NCBI RefSeq assembly: GCF_030403775.1
Contig: NZ_JAQMWQ010000006.1
Span: 62,001-126,000, forward strand
Reading direction: 5' to 3'
From: Paenibacillus sp. BSR1-1
GTDB taxonomy: Bacteria > Bacillota > Bacilli > Bacillales > Cytobacillaceae
Length of the DNA: 64,000 nucleotides
Positions within the stretch are counted from its first letter, which is position 1, and each line of letters begins with the position of its first letter. Below are positions 37,711-47,135 of the stretch, piece by piece. Under the pieces are notes generated by a model. That model did no database searches, was not told the origin of the DNA, and was given only the letters and a program-made list of their open reading frames with translations. The position numbers were made by a program, and so were the translations under genes.

Positions 37711-38760
37711 ATGAAAAGAAGTATCTTACTAATTACCGCTATGCTCATTTTTTCCATTTTTGCCGCCGGTTGCAGCGCGAAAAGCTCTTCAGGGGGGAAA
37801 AAGGAGGAAATCACGGTTTATACAGCAATTGAGGATAACCAAATTCCTGCCTATATGGATGCATTTGAGAAAGCCTATCCAAATATTAAGGTCAGCTTAG
37901 TAAGGGATTCTACCGGTATTATCGCTGCAAAACTTTTAGCAGAGAAAGACAATCCAGTTGCAGACATTGTATGGGGCCAGGGGATTACAAGTTTAATGCC
38001 GCTAGATGAAGCTGGTTTATTGGAGCCCTATAATCCAAAGAACATCGACCAAATTATGCCTGATTTTAAAGATAAGGCTAATCCAGTGCACTGGGTGGGC
38101 ATGGATGGTTACATGGCTACTTTTGCCGTAAATACGGTTGAGTTAAAGAAAAAAGGACTACCAGTTCCTAAATCCTACCAAGACCTGCTGGAACCGAAAT
38201 ATAAAGGGCTAATCTCCATGCCAAATCCAGCTTCAAGTGGCACAGGATTCCTAACGGTTTCAGCATTCCTCCAGCTTATGGGTGAAGATCAGGGATGGGA
38301 GTATATGGATAAACTTCATCAGAACATTGGCATTTATACCCATTCAGGTTCTAAACCGGCAAAACAAGCTGGTGAAGGGGAATTCCCAATTGGAATTTCA
38401 TTCGACTACCCTAGCTTTAAGGAAAAAGAATCAGGTGCACCTATTGAGGTTGTCTTCCCGAAAGAAGGTTCCGGCTGGGAAATGGAAGCAACGGCTTTAA
38501 TTAAAAAAACCAAAATTAAGAAAGCAGCTAAAACGTTTATGGATTTTGTTACAACGAAGGAATTCTTAGAGCTTGTAAATAAAAACTTTGCAGTAGTATC
38601 AGAAGATTTGGGTAATCCATTACCGGAAGGATATCCGCAGGATCTGCTAACAAAACAATTAATCAAAAATGACTTCCAATGGGCTGGTAAACAGCGTGAA
38701 GCAATTGTAGGGGAATGGACGAAGCGATTCGATTCGAAGAGTGAACCGAAAGAGGAGTAA
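37711..38760 (+). CDS. 2-aminoethylphosphonate ABC transporter binding lipoprotein (PhnS-like)
   Basis: A 349-aa family-1 (iron/spermidine/phosphonate-type) binding protein. The signal peptide has lipobox FAAGC (Cys21); the domain starts ITVYTAIEDNQIPAYMDAF and shows VADIVWGQG and MPNPASSGTGFLTVSAF. It heads a complete importer (ATPase 38874, fused permease 39942). The ferric and AEP-type branches look alike; phnW and phnX downstream make 2-AEP the best substrate. AAAGGGGATG precedes the start. Confidence 0.82.
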   Translation: MKRSILLITAMLIFSIFAAGCSAKSSSGGKKEEITVYTAIEDNQIPAYMDAFEKAYPNIKVSLVRDSTGIIAAKLLAEKDNPVADIVWGQGITSLMPLDEAGLLEPYNPKNIDQIMPDFKDKANPVHWVGMDGYMATFAVNTVELKKKGLPVPKSYQDLLEPKYKGLISMPNPASSGTGFLTVSAFLQLMGEDQGWEYMDKLHQNIGIYTHSGSKPAKQAGEGEFPIGISFDYPSFKEKESGAPIEVVFPKEGSGWEMEATALIKKTKIKKAAKTFMDFVTTKEFLELVNKNFAVVSEDLGNPLPEGYPQDLLTKQLIKNDFQWAGKQREAIVGEWTKRFDSKSEPKEE

Positions 38761-38873
38761 ATATTTCCAATTATAAAAATTTGAAACGCATAAAGGACAG
38801 AAAACTTTGCAAAGACCACTTTGTGAAGTTTTCTTTCCATCTATTATTTGAAAAGAACGAAAGGGGAATTAAG

Positions 38874-39872
38874 ATGGAAGAGCTGCTGTATATCCAAAAT
38901 GTTACGAAAACCTTTGGTAAATTTGTGGCGCTTGATCATGTCAATTTTTCAGTTAATAAAAAAGAATTTGTCTGCTTGTTAGGTCCGAGCGGCTGCGGTA
39001 AAACAACTCTGCTTCGAATCATTGCCGGCCTTGAGGAACCAAATGTCGGTTCGAAAATTTTACTGGAAGGAAAGGATATTACCCCCCTTCCGCCTTCAAA
39101 AAGGAACTTTGGGATTGTTTTTCAATCCTATGCCTTGTTTCCTAATTTGACTGCCTACCATAATATTGCTTATGGCTTAAAAAATAAGAAACTATCAAAA
39201 AAAGCAATTGATGAAAAAGTACGGGAAGCACTATCCCTCGTCCACTTAGAACATGTAAAGGACCGCTATCCTGCTCAATTATCCGGGGGGCAGCAGCAGC
39301 GGATTGCCCTTGCCAGAGCACTTGCGCTATCTCCCACCTTCCTGTTATTAGATGAGCCGCTTTCTGCCCTTGATGCAAAGGTAAGGTTAAAATTGAGAAT
39401 TGAAATTCGTAAATTACAGGAGAAACTGGGAATCACCACCATTATGGTCACACATGACCAGGAGGAAGCATTGACCATGGCCGATAAAATTGTCGTTATG
39501 AATAACGCAAAAATGGAGCAAATCGGTACACCACAGGAGGTCTACGAACATCCTAAAACACCTTTTGTTGCAGATTTTATCGGAACCGTTAACATGTTGG
39601 GGCAAGAGGGATCAACAATTGCCATTAGACCGGAGCATATTCACATAATGGATACTCAAACCAAAAACAGTATTAAAACGAAAGTGAAGGCTTTAGAATT
39701 TCGCGGTGCTTTTTATCGATTGTTTTTGGAAATCATGGATCAATCATATCAGGTTTCGGACGGTTTATTAGCGGTAGATGTCCCTGCATCTATAGTAAAA
39801 AAGCTGGATATTGACAAGGAAAGTGTTTTGAATGCAGAATTGCCGCAAAATCATCTTGTTACATATGCATAG
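38874..39872 (+). CDS. 2-aminoethylphosphonate ABC transporter ATPase (PhnT-like)
   Basis: A 332-aa ATPase with Walker A GPSGCGKT, signature LSGGQQQR, Walker B LLLDEPLSALD and His switch MVTHDQEEAL, then a TOBE-like C-terminal domain (IAIRPEHIHI). It belongs to the PotA/FbpC/PhnT group. ATG 38874 has AAAGGGGAATT upstream; the longer open frame back to 38781 lacks a site. It energises the importer of its neighbours. Confidence 0.85.
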   Translation: MEELLYIQNVTKTFGKFVALDHVNFSVNKKEFVCLLGPSGCGKTTLLRIIAGLEEPNVGSKILLEGKDITPLPPSKRNFGIVFQSYALFPNLTAYHNIAYGLKNKKLSKKAIDEKVREALSLVHLEHVKDRYPAQLSGGQQQRIALARALALSPTFLLLDEPLSALDAKVRLKLRIEIRKLQEKLGITTIMVTHDQEEALTMADKIVVMNNAKMEQIGTPQEVYEHPKTPFVADFIGTVNMLGQEGSTIAIRPEHIHIMDTQTKNSIKTKVKALEFRGAFYRLFLEIMDQSYQVSDGLLAVDVPASIVKKLDIDKESVLNAELPQNHLVTYA

Positions 39873-39941
39873 GCGTGCTTTTTTGTAAAAACAATGTCCC
39901 TGTTAAAAGTAAAAATGAAATAGAATGTTGAGGTGATCATA

Positions 39942-41750
39942 GTGCTTACGGAGGAAACAGTATTAAAGCCGTCAGAGGTTACAGTACAAAATACGATTGA
40001 TAAACGAAAAATTCGCCAAAAGACTGGAAAAGCAGAGTGGTTTCATAAATCATTAATTCTCTTAATGCTTTTGGGATTAATTATTGGAATCGTTCTTCCG
40101 TTAATTCAGCTATTTTTGGAAGCACTAAAAGATAAAAACGGTGAATATGTTGGGTTTGTTAATTTTGTTAACTATTTTAAAACAGAGTCGCTCGTTCAAT
40201 CTATGTACAATACATTATATATCTCCATTTTGACAGGTGTAATATCGGTTGTCTTGGCGTTTTTTTATGCTTATGCATTGGCGAGAACGCAAATCCGCTG
40301 GAAAGGACTTTTCAAATATGTAGCATTTCTTCCTTTATTTGCACCAACGATGATGCACGGGATTGCGCTTATTTACTTATTTGGTAATAAAGGAGCTATC
40401 ACCACAGGCTTTTTTGGACTTTTTGAAAAAATATTTGGATCCACTATGGGAATTGATATTCATTTATATGGCCCAGTTGGAATTGTCATATCCGAGGTCA
40501 TTTATACGTTCCCGCAGGCATTTTTAATCTTGATGGTGGCGATTTCTGTAACAGATTATAGATTGTATGAAGCAGCAGAAACGCTTGGATCTGGAAAAAT
40601 GAAAAAGTTTTTCACTGTTACGATTCCAAGTATCAAATATGGTTTGGTAAGCGCCTTTTTTGTTGCTTTTATCTTAAGCTTCACTGATTTTGGTGCCCCA
40701 AAAGTGGTCGGTGCCCAATATAATGTGCTTGCCACTGATATTTATAAGCAGGTTGTCGGCCAGCAGAATTTAAGCATGGGGTCAACTGTAGGGATCATTT
40801 TAATTATTCCGGCTTTAGTCGCGTTTTTTGCAGACCGGATGATGCAAAGAAAACAAAGTACCTCTTTTTCTTCGAAATCCGTTTCGTATAAGATTGTGAA
40901 AAATCCATGGCGTGACAAGGCCTATTTTGTTTATTGTCTCTTGATTTCTTTAGGAGTTTTATCGTTAATTGGTGCGATTATTGCGGCTTCACTCGTTAAA
41001 GTGTGGCCTTATAATTTCTCGTTGACACTTGAACATTTAACCTTTAAAAATGTTGCTGGAAACGGACTTGAGCCTTATTTTAACAGCCTTTATGTTTCGT
41101 TTATTACCGCAATTCTCGGAACAATCATTATTTTCTTTGGGGCCTATTTAATAGAAAAAACCCGGTTTATGAAAATCACGAGGCAATTAAGTTACTTTTT
41201 GTCGATTTTACCGCTTGCTTTGCCAGGTCTTGTCATCGGGTTAGCTTATATCTTTTTCTTTAATAAACCGGTATTTGAAGTGCCATTCATCGGCGTGTAT
41301 ATAACGAACCCGTTTCAGTCACTCTACGGGACATTTATGATTATCATCCTTGCGAATATCATCCATTTTTATTCAGTCAACCTGATTACAGCAACAACCG
41401 CATTGAAGAAATTGGATAAAGAATTTGAACCAGTATCCGAATCCATGAATATTCCATTCTATAAAACATTTTGTAATGTGACCGTTCCGATGTCACTTCC
41501 GGCTATTTTGGAAATTGGAATCTATCTCTTTGTCAATTCGATGACTACGATCTCAGCCGTTATTTTCCTTTATACAGCGGACACGAAGCTTGCGTCGATT
41601 TCTATCGTCAATATGACGGATGCCGGAGATACAGCGCCTGCAGCTGCAATGTCGCTGATCATTGTGTTGACGAACATTCTAGTTCGTGTCGTCTATGAAT
41701 TTGCTACGAAGAAAATAAGAAACCGGGCACAAGCCTGGCAGCAGCGTTAA
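39942..41750 (+). CDS. Fused 2-aminoethylphosphonate ABC permease (PhnU-PhnV-like)
   Basis: A 602-aa double-length permease with about twelve membrane helices, made of two homologous halves. The first EAA loop is EAAETLGSGKMKKFFTVTIP; the second is SESMNIPFYKTFCNVTVPMS. Fused permeases of this type are usual in the iron/AEP family. GTG 39942 is preceded by GAGGTGATC. It is followed by a DMT transporter six bases on. Confidence 0.83.
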   Translation: MLTEETVLKPSEVTVQNTIDKRKIRQKTGKAEWFHKSLILLMLLGLIIGIVLPLIQLFLEALKDKNGEYVGFVNFVNYFKTESLVQSMYNTLYISILTGVISVVLAFFYAYALARTQIRWKGLFKYVAFLPLFAPTMMHGIALIYLFGNKGAITTGFFGLFEKIFGSTMGIDIHLYGPVGIVISEVIYTFPQAFLILMVAISVTDYRLYEAAETLGSGKMKKFFTVTIPSIKYGLVSAFFVAFILSFTDFGAPKVVGAQYNVLATDIYKQVVGQQNLSMGSTVGIILIIPALVAFFADRMMQRKQSTSFSSKSVSYKIVKNPWRDKAYFVYCLLISLGVLSLIGAIIAASLVKVWPYNFSLTLEHLTFKNVAGNGLEPYFNSLYVSFITAILGTIIIFFGAYLIEKTRFMKITRQLSYFLSILPLALPGLVIGLAYIFFFNKPVFEVPFIGVYITNPFQSLYGTFMIIILANIIHFYSVNLITATTALKKLDKEFEPVSESMNIPFYKTFCNVTVPMSLPAILEIGIYLFVNSMTTISAVIFLYTADTKLASISIVNMTDAGDTAPAAAMSLIIVLTNILVRVVYEFATKKIRNRAQAWQQR

Positions 41751-41755
41751 ACACT

Positions 41756-42625
41756 ATGTCCAATACGATTTTAAGCATCCTTTTAATTGCAGCTGTATGC
41801 CATGCCATATGGAATGCATTAGGAAAAAAGGTGGAAGAGCGGGAGGCGTTTTTCACATTAATTTTAGGCGCCTCCGTGATTCTTTACCTGCCGCTCGCCA
41901 TCTTTCTTCTTCATACAGGTGATTTTGCCGTAAAAGCATATAAGTGGGCGATTTTCAGTACGATTTCTGAAACATTGTATTTCTTTGCCCTTGGAAAAGT
42001 CTATCAATCTATTACACTAAGTAACGCTTACCCCATCTTAAGAGGCACGGCCCCGATTGTCGCAACAGTCCTTAGCCTTATCTTTTTTGGGATTAATGTT
42101 ACCTTAATGGGGATTGCAGGAATCATCATAATCATTTGCGGAATTCTTTTCATCAACCAGCAAAAGCTTTCGATAACCGGTGCCCTTGGAATGTTCAAGG
42201 GGAATTTTCACCATCTCAAATGGGTATTTATGGCCGGTTCCCTTTCTGCCTTAAGCAGTGTTTTGGACGGCATGGGAGCCGCGCAAATGTCTGGTATATT
42301 ATTTAAGTACTTTGTTTTCGTTGGAATGTTTTTAGGAAAACTAACCATTGATCGAGTCACAAAATTAGAGGTTTCCTATTTTCCTTTAGTGAAAAAATAC
42401 CCGATTCCCTTAATAGTCGGCGGGCTTTTTGTTTTTATTTCAAATGCATCGGCTGTTTACGCAATGGAAACCACCCCGGTTACTTATGTTGCAGCGGTTC
42501 GTGAAATCAGCATTGTTTTTGCGGCGTTAATTGGTTTGATTTGGCTCAAAGAAAAAATAAATTTCGTAAAATGGGCATCCATTTTTATCATTGTAGCGGG
42601 GGTCATGGTAGTAAAGTTCAGTTGA
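41756..42625 (+). CDS. DMT/EamA-family transporter
   Basis: A 289-aa protein with ten helices in two EamA repeats (AVCHAIWNALGKK near the start; TPVTYVAAVREISIVFAALIGL near the end). It lies six bases after the permease and before a terminator, so it is in the importer operon. It could export a waste product or import another amine. Substrate unknown. Confidence 0.8.
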   Translation: MSNTILSILLIAAVCHAIWNALGKKVEEREAFFTLILGASVILYLPLAIFLLHTGDFAVKAYKWAIFSTISETLYFFALGKVYQSITLSNAYPILRGTAPIVATVLSLIFFGINVTLMGIAGIIIIICGILFINQQKLSITGALGMFKGNFHHLKWVFMAGSLSALSSVLDGMGAAQMSGILFKYFVFVGMFLGKLTIDRVTKLEVSYFPLVKKYPIPLIVGGLFVFISNASAVYAMETTPVTYVAAVREISIVFAALIGLIWLKEKINFVKWASIFIIVAGVMVVKFS

Positions 42626-42631
42626 AAAAGT

Positions 42632-42663
42632 AAAAAAGATGTAGGAATCTACATCTTTTTTTA
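42632..42663 (+). terminator. Terminator of the 2-AEP importer operon
   Basis: AAAAAAGATGTAG-GAAT-CTACATCTTTTTT, perfect stem with T tail. Confidence 0.85.
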
Positions 42664-42679
42664 CTTTTAAAATCATAAT

Positions 42680-42722
42680 ACCAATAAAATTAAACCGAAA
42701 ACAAACAAAAACAAATTAAATA
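42680..42722 (+). promoter_or_regulatory. Candidate operator of the 2-AEP regulon, copy P2
   Basis: ACCAATAAAATT (42680-42691) followed by the A/C-rich run AAACAAACAAAAACAAATTA, a layout seen in DeoR-type operators. It ends 22 nt before the -35 at 42745. Confidence 0.4.
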
Positions 42723-42744
42723 AAGGGAAATATCGAAAAAACTA

Positions 42745-42805
42745 TTCACAATTGTCAGAAAACGTGTTATTCTTAATTGCGAGGTACAAGGCGAAAGCGC
42801 TTCCA
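42745..42805 (+). promoter_or_regulatory. Promoter and cre box before the MHS transporter and phnW
   Basis: TTCACA (42745-42750), 17-bp spacer, TATTCT (42768-42773). CGAAAGCGCTTCCA (42792-42805) matches the cre consensus at 12 of 14 positions and lies just downstream of the expected start site, where CcpA would block elongation. Confidence 0.55.
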
Positions 42806-42841
42806 GTTGTAGCTTATATTTAGTTAAGGAGGAGGTTTTTT

Positions 42842-44149
42842 ATGACAGCAAAAGAACATTCAAAGAAGGTGAGGGCAAAAGCTTTAGTTGCAAGTTTGAT
42901 AGGTAGTTCAATTGAATATTATGATTACCTGCTTTATGGAACTGTTGCCGCGCTCGTATTTAACAAACTTTTCTTTCCAAACTTCGGTCCAACCGTAGGA
43001 CTATTGATTGCTTTAGCATCATTTGGAATTCCTTATTTCTTCCGTCCACTTGGTGGAGTAATATTCTCTCATATCGGTGATCGGCTAGGGAGGAAAAAAT
43101 CACTAGTTCTAACACTTGCAATTATGGGTTCCAGCACCGCTTTAATTGGGGTGCTGCCAGTTTACGAGAGTATTGGATCATGGGCACCTATTTTGCTTGT
43201 TGCCTTAAGACTGATTCAAGGTATTGCTGTAGGAGGCGAGTGGGGAGGCGCCGTTTTGTTGGCGGTAGAGTATTCCGAGAAAAAGAAACGTGGCTTTGCC
43301 GGAAGTGTTCCAATGATGGGAGCAGCAGTCGGGATGATACTGGCAACAGCTACTATCTCATTAATGAGATTACTGCCTGATGCACAGTTTCTTGCTTGGG
43401 GCTGGAGAGTTCCTTTTGTTGCGAGTCTTTTACTTGTTGTTCTTGGTTTGTGGATTCGGGGTGGTTTAGAAGAAACACCGGATTTCCAAAAAGCGAAAGA
43501 CGAAGGCACTGTTTCAAAATTGCCGATTGTCGATACCTTTAAAAATCACTGGAAAGAGGTAATCTTAACAACTGGTGCAAAAGCCATTGAAACAGCACCA
43601 TTTTATATCTTTGCAACTTTTGGAATTTCCTATGCCACTAATTCATTGAAAATGCCAGAAGGCCCTGTTCTAAATGCTGTCACAATCGGTACATTGATTT
43701 CATTAGTCATGATTCCTTTAATGGGCAGTCTATCTGACCGTTTTGGACGAAAAAAGATATTTAAAATTGGAACAGTTTGTGTAATTGCCTTTGCAATGCC
43801 ATATTTCTTTTTGCTTTCAAAAAAATCAATCCTCTTATTAACCATCGCCGTTATGATCGGCTATGCTATCTGGTCAATTATCACCTCAGTTTTAGGCACC
43901 ATGTTTACGGAAATGTTTCGTGCAGAAGTTCGCTATACCGGTATTTCCATGGGCTACCAGCTGGGTGCTGCCATATTCGGCGGTACAGCTCCGTTAATTG
44001 CGACATCATTAGTAACTGCTTTCCATGGTTCTTGGGTGCCTGCAGCCATTTACCTAATGCTTTTAGGAGTCATGTCCCTTATTTGTGTAAGTTTAATGAA
44101 GTCAATGAGTGAAAATGAAAAAGATTCGCCAACTAGAAAATCAGCATAA
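42842..44149 (+). CDS. MFS transporter, metabolite:H+ symporter (MHS) type
   Basis: A 435-aa twelve-helix transporter. Motifs: SSIEYYDYLLYGTVAALVF, GVIFSHIGDRLGRKKSL (MFS loop 2-3), GGEWGGAVLLAVEY. This is the ShiA/ProP/KgtP branch, which imports organic acids and zwitterions. It is directly upstream of phnW under the same promoter and could carry 2-AEP or a related aminophosphonate as a second uptake route, or pyruvate or alanine. AAGGAGGAGG site. Confidence 0.85.
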   Translation: MTAKEHSKKVRAKALVASLIGSSIEYYDYLLYGTVAALVFNKLFFPNFGPTVGLLIALASFGIPYFFRPLGGVIFSHIGDRLGRKKSLVLTLAIMGSSTALIGVLPVYESIGSWAPILLVALRLIQGIAVGGEWGGAVLLAVEYSEKKKRGFAGSVPMMGAAVGMILATATISLMRLLPDAQFLAWGWRVPFVASLLLVVLGLWIRGGLEETPDFQKAKDEGTVSKLPIVDTFKNHWKEVILTTGAKAIETAPFYIFATFGISYATNSLKMPEGPVLNAVTIGTLISLVMIPLMGSLSDRFGRKKIFKIGTVCVIAFAMPYFFLLSKKSILLLTIAVMIGYAIWSIITSVLGTMFTEMFRAEVRYTGISMGYQLGAAIFGGTAPLIATSLVTAFHGSWVPAAIYLMLLGVMSLICVSLMKSMSENEKDSPTRKSA

Positions 44150-44213
44150 AAATATTCTTATAAATGTTCTACCTACTTACTTAAAAAAATTAATTTAAAA
44201 GGAGAATGAACAA

Positions 44214-45347
44214 ATGAACCAAAACGATTTCACAAATAACCCTTATATATTACTTACACCCGGTCCCCTAACAACAACGGATACTGTTAAGCTTGCGATG
44301 ATGAAGGACTGGTGTACATGGGATGATGATTATAATAATATTGTCCAGGGAATCCGCAAAAGCCTTGTAAAGTTGGCAACAAAATCGGAAGATCAGTATT
44401 CTACAGTATTAATGCAGGGGAGCGGCACTTTCAGTGTTGAGTCCGTAATTGGTACCGTTGTGCCGCGGTCCGGCAAATTGTTGGTAATTGCAAACGGGGT
44501 ATACGGAAGCCGAATTGTTAAGATTGCCAAAACCCTTGGAATTAATACAACAGTTATTGATAGTAGTGAAGTGGAAGCCATTGATTTGAACCGGTTAGCG
44601 GTCCAGCTAGAAAATGATACCGAAATTACACATGTAGCAATTGTTCATTGTGAAACGACAACAGGTATGCTCAATCCGATAGAAAAAGTAAGTGAAATTG
44701 TTAAACGATATAATAGGGTGTTTATTGTAGATGCGATGTCAAGCTTTGGCGGTGTTGAATTGGATATCGCCGATTTAAATATTGATTATATCATTAGCAG
44801 TGCGAATAAATGTATTGAAGGTGTCCCTGGATTTGGCTTTGCAATTGTAAAAAAGGACGAATTTGAAAAATGTAAAGATAATGCCAGATCCGTTTCATTA
44901 GACCTTTATGATCAATGGAAGACAATGGAGGAACAAAACGGCAAGTGGCGTTTTACTTCACCAACCCATGTTGTTCGTGCATTTGCTCAGGCGTTAAAAG
45001 AGCTTGAAGAAGAGGGCGGTATTAAGGAAAGAGCAAGCAGATACAAGAACAATCAAAAGGTTCTTTCTGAGGGAATGAAAAAGCTTCAATTCAAGCCAAT
45101 ATTACCTGACGAACTGCAGTCACCGATTATTACATCATTTTATTATCCTGATTCTGAAAATTTTGACTTCAAGGTGTTCTATCAAAAATTAAAAGAAAAA
45201 GGGTTTGTGATTTATCCTGGAAAGGTTTCTGCATTAGATACTTTCCGAATCGGGAATATCGGAGATGTCCACCAAAAAGATATTGAGGCTCTGCTTCAGG
45301 CAATTGAACAAAGCATCTATTGGCTTGATACCGTTTCTGAAAAGTAA
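44214..45347 (+). CDS. phnW: 2-aminoethylphosphonate--pyruvate transaminase PhnW
   Basis: A 377-aa fold-type-I PLP aminotransferase. It opens [19 protein letters not shown], has the glycine-rich [11 protein letters not shown], the PLP Asp in VDAMSSFGG and the Schiff-base Lys in [15 protein letters not shown]. It converts 2-AEP and pyruvate to phosphonoacetaldehyde and L-alanine. It is the first enzyme of the pathway; phnX lies three genes downstream (after the DeoR, MgtC and SDH-like genes). AAAGGAGAATG site. Confidence 0.95.
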   Translation: MNQNDFTNNPYILLTPGPLTTTDTVKLAMMKDWCTWDDDYNNIVQGIRKSLVKLATKSEDQYSTVLMQGSGTFSVESVIGTVVPRSGKLLVIANGVYGSRIVKIAKTLGINTTVIDSSEVEAIDLNRLAVQLENDTEITHVAIVHCETTTGMLNPIEKVSEIVKRYNRVFIVDAMSSFGGVELDIADLNIDYIISSANKCIEGVPGFGFAIVKKDEFEKCKDNARSVSLDLYDQWKTMEEQNGKWRFTSPTHVVRAFAQALKELEEEGGIKERASRYKNNQKVLSEGMKKLQFKPILPDELQSPIITSFYYPDSENFDFKVFYQKLKEKGFVIYPGKVSALDTFRIGNIGDVHQKDIEALLQAIEQSIYWLDTVSEK

Positions 45348-45497
45348 TCCACCCAAATCGATTCCACTTATTCACTATAAAATTGGTATCCAGTAATATT
45401 GGATGGTAAAATAAACAATATTCCAAATAAACTATCTATCTTTTTCCAATTATTATAGTAAGATTATAGTGGAATAAAAAATCGAGGGGTGAATGGT

Positions 45498-46283
45498 TTG
45501 TCATTAGTAGGAGAGGAAAGGAAAAGGAAAATACTCGAGCTCCTTGAAGCCAGCGGCAAGGTTAAGGTAAACGAACTTTCAGAGATATTGAAGGTTTCTA
45601 CGGAAACTGTTCGTAAATATTTGGATCAACTGCAAAAAGAAGAAAAATTGAAAAAAGTTTATGGAGGGGCGATCAACATTTCGTTTTTTACCGAAGAGCC
45701 CCCTACCGTAGAACGGGAGGTGACTCATCCTGAAGCCAAACATCGTATCGGAGAGTTTGCAGTGAGCCTGATCAATGATAATGATGTCATTGCGATTGAT
45801 GATGGCAGCACACCTCTATATCTGGTTAAAAATTTACGTAATAAGCAGAATATAACGATTTTTACTACCTCCATTTCAGCTCTTTCTGTGTTAATTGAGC
45901 TGCACCAGCATAATATTTTTACCGGAAAAATCATTATGCTTGGCGGAGAAATTAACACAACCCATCATCGGGTTACAGGAAGCTTTACAATCGAAATGCT
46001 GGAAAATCTTTATGTCGATAAATATTTTATCTCGGCTGACGGCTTCACAAAGGAAGCAGGAATTACGAGTTTTGATTCGTCCAAAGGTATGGTAACCAAG
46101 AAGTTAATTGAGCATTCCGGCAAATCCATTGTTTTAATCGATCATTCAAAAATCGGGAAGCGAACCCATTATAAAATGGCCGATTTAAATGATATTGATA
46201 TCATCGTTTCAGATCATGAGCATCCACAAGACTGGGAATACCTTTTGAAAGAAAACAATGTACAATGGATGGTTGCTAATTAA
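45498..46283 (+). CDS. DeoR-family transcriptional regulator
   Basis: A 261-aa DeoR-type regulator: N-terminal helix-turn-helix (VKVNELSEILKVSTETVRKY, residues 20-45), then the sugar-phosphate-sensing domain with AIDDGSTPLYLVKNL, IIMLGGEIN and ISADGFTKEAGIT. I place the start at TTG 45498 after GAGGGGTGA; GTG 45489 lies inside that site. Family members sense phosphorylated metabolites, so 2-AEP or phosphonoacetaldehyde could be the inducer. It sits amid the 2-AEP genes and is the natural regulator of them. Confidence 0.88.
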   Translation: MSLVGEERKRKILELLEASGKVKVNELSEILKVSTETVRKYLDQLQKEEKLKKVYGGAINISFFTEEPPTVEREVTHPEAKHRIGEFAVSLINDNDVIAIDDGSTPLYLVKNLRNKQNITIFTTSISALSVLIELHQHNIFTGKIIMLGGEINTTHHRVTGSFTIEMLENLYVDKYFISADGFTKEAGITSFDSSKGMVTKKLIEHSGKSIVLIDHSKIGKRTHYKMADLNDIDIIVSDHEHPQDWEYLLKENNVQWMVAN

Positions 46284-46352
46284 AAATAATGAAAACTTAT
46301 TGATAGACTCTCCGTACCTATGGAACAAGCTCCCGGGAAAGGGGGAAAACGA

Positions 46353-46871
46353 ATGGAGCATTTGGGAGTCTTATATGAAGAGAATTTTTTGAAGAACATT
46401 GAAATCTATCTGCGATTAATCATTAGCGCACTCCTAGGAATGTTTATTGGCTGGGACCGCAGTGCCAAAAATAAGCCGGCTGGTCTAAAAACTTTTACCT
46501 ATGTTTCTGTTTCATGCACACTCATTACGCTGGTATCCATTTATAGTGCTGAGATTTTTGGCGGCTCAAATGCAAATAACCGGATGGATCCGATGAGGCT
46601 CGCTGCACAAATTGTTTCTGGACTTGGTTTTTTAGGGGCTGGCTTAATTATAAAAGATGGATTACAAGTAAAGGGATTGACTTCTGCGGCGATGATTTTT
46701 TTTGCCGGAGGAGTTGGAATTGGTATCGGAGCCGGTTTTTACGGCTTGGTTTTTACTTCTGTATTAATTACATTTTTACTGGCAAAAATTAGCCAGATAA
46801 TCGAACACCGCTATCCCATGACATTGGAAAAAGAAGAAGCAAAGCGGGGATATCATAGTGGTTCTGGGTAA
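46353..46871 (+). CDS. MgtC/SapB-family membrane protein
   Basis: A 172-aa membrane protein with four to five helices. LGMFIGWDRSAKNKPAGLKT, RLAAQIVSGLGFLGAGLII and GLTSAAMIFFAGGVGIGIGA are hallmark MgtC motifs. These proteins relate to Mg2+ or phosphate stress, and some control F-type ATPase or phosphate import. That makes it a reasonable companion of a phosphate-releasing pathway. ATG 46353 has AAAGGGGG upstream. Confidence 0.85.
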   Translation: MEHLGVLYEENFLKNIEIYLRLIISALLGMFIGWDRSAKNKPAGLKTFTYVSVSCTLITLVSIYSAEIFGGSNANNRMDPMRLAAQIVSGLGFLGAGLIIKDGLQVKGLTSAAMIFFAGGVGIGIGAGFYGLVFTSVLITFLLAKISQIIEHRYPMTLEKEEAKRGYHSGSG

Positions 46872-46876
46872 TATGA

Positions 46877-46914
46877 AAGCCAGGTTCTAGTTTGACTAGG
46901 ATCTGGCTTTTTTT
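46877..46914 (+). terminator. Terminator after the MgtC-like gene
   Basis: AGCCAGGTTCTAGT-TTG-ACTAGGATCTGGCT with two wobble pairs, then TTTTTTTG. Confidence 0.85.
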
Positions 46915-47007
46915 GTCTGCATAAAATTGGTTTTTTCAGAGAGTAAAGTTCTTAAAACCAATTTTTTGCAAATATTCCAATTTATTTATACAAAACAACA
47001 AACTAAA

Positions 47008-47081
47008 ACCAATAAAAAAATAAAAAAATTTTAAAAAATAACAATCAAAACAAAGACAAACCAAATAATTTATGATACAAT
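47008..47081 (+). promoter_or_regulatory. Promoter with 2-AEP operator-like motif, copy P3
   Basis: ACCAATAAAAAA (47008) and AACAATCAAA (47040-47049) recur from P1. AAGACA (47053-47058), 17-bp spacer and TACAAT (47076-47081) form a weak promoter, with the A/C-rich motif running into its -35. Confidence 0.45.
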
Positions 47082-47135
47082 CAAATCAACTCAGAAATTG
47101 AGTGAAAATTTTAAATTTTATAAGGAGGGCAAGGA

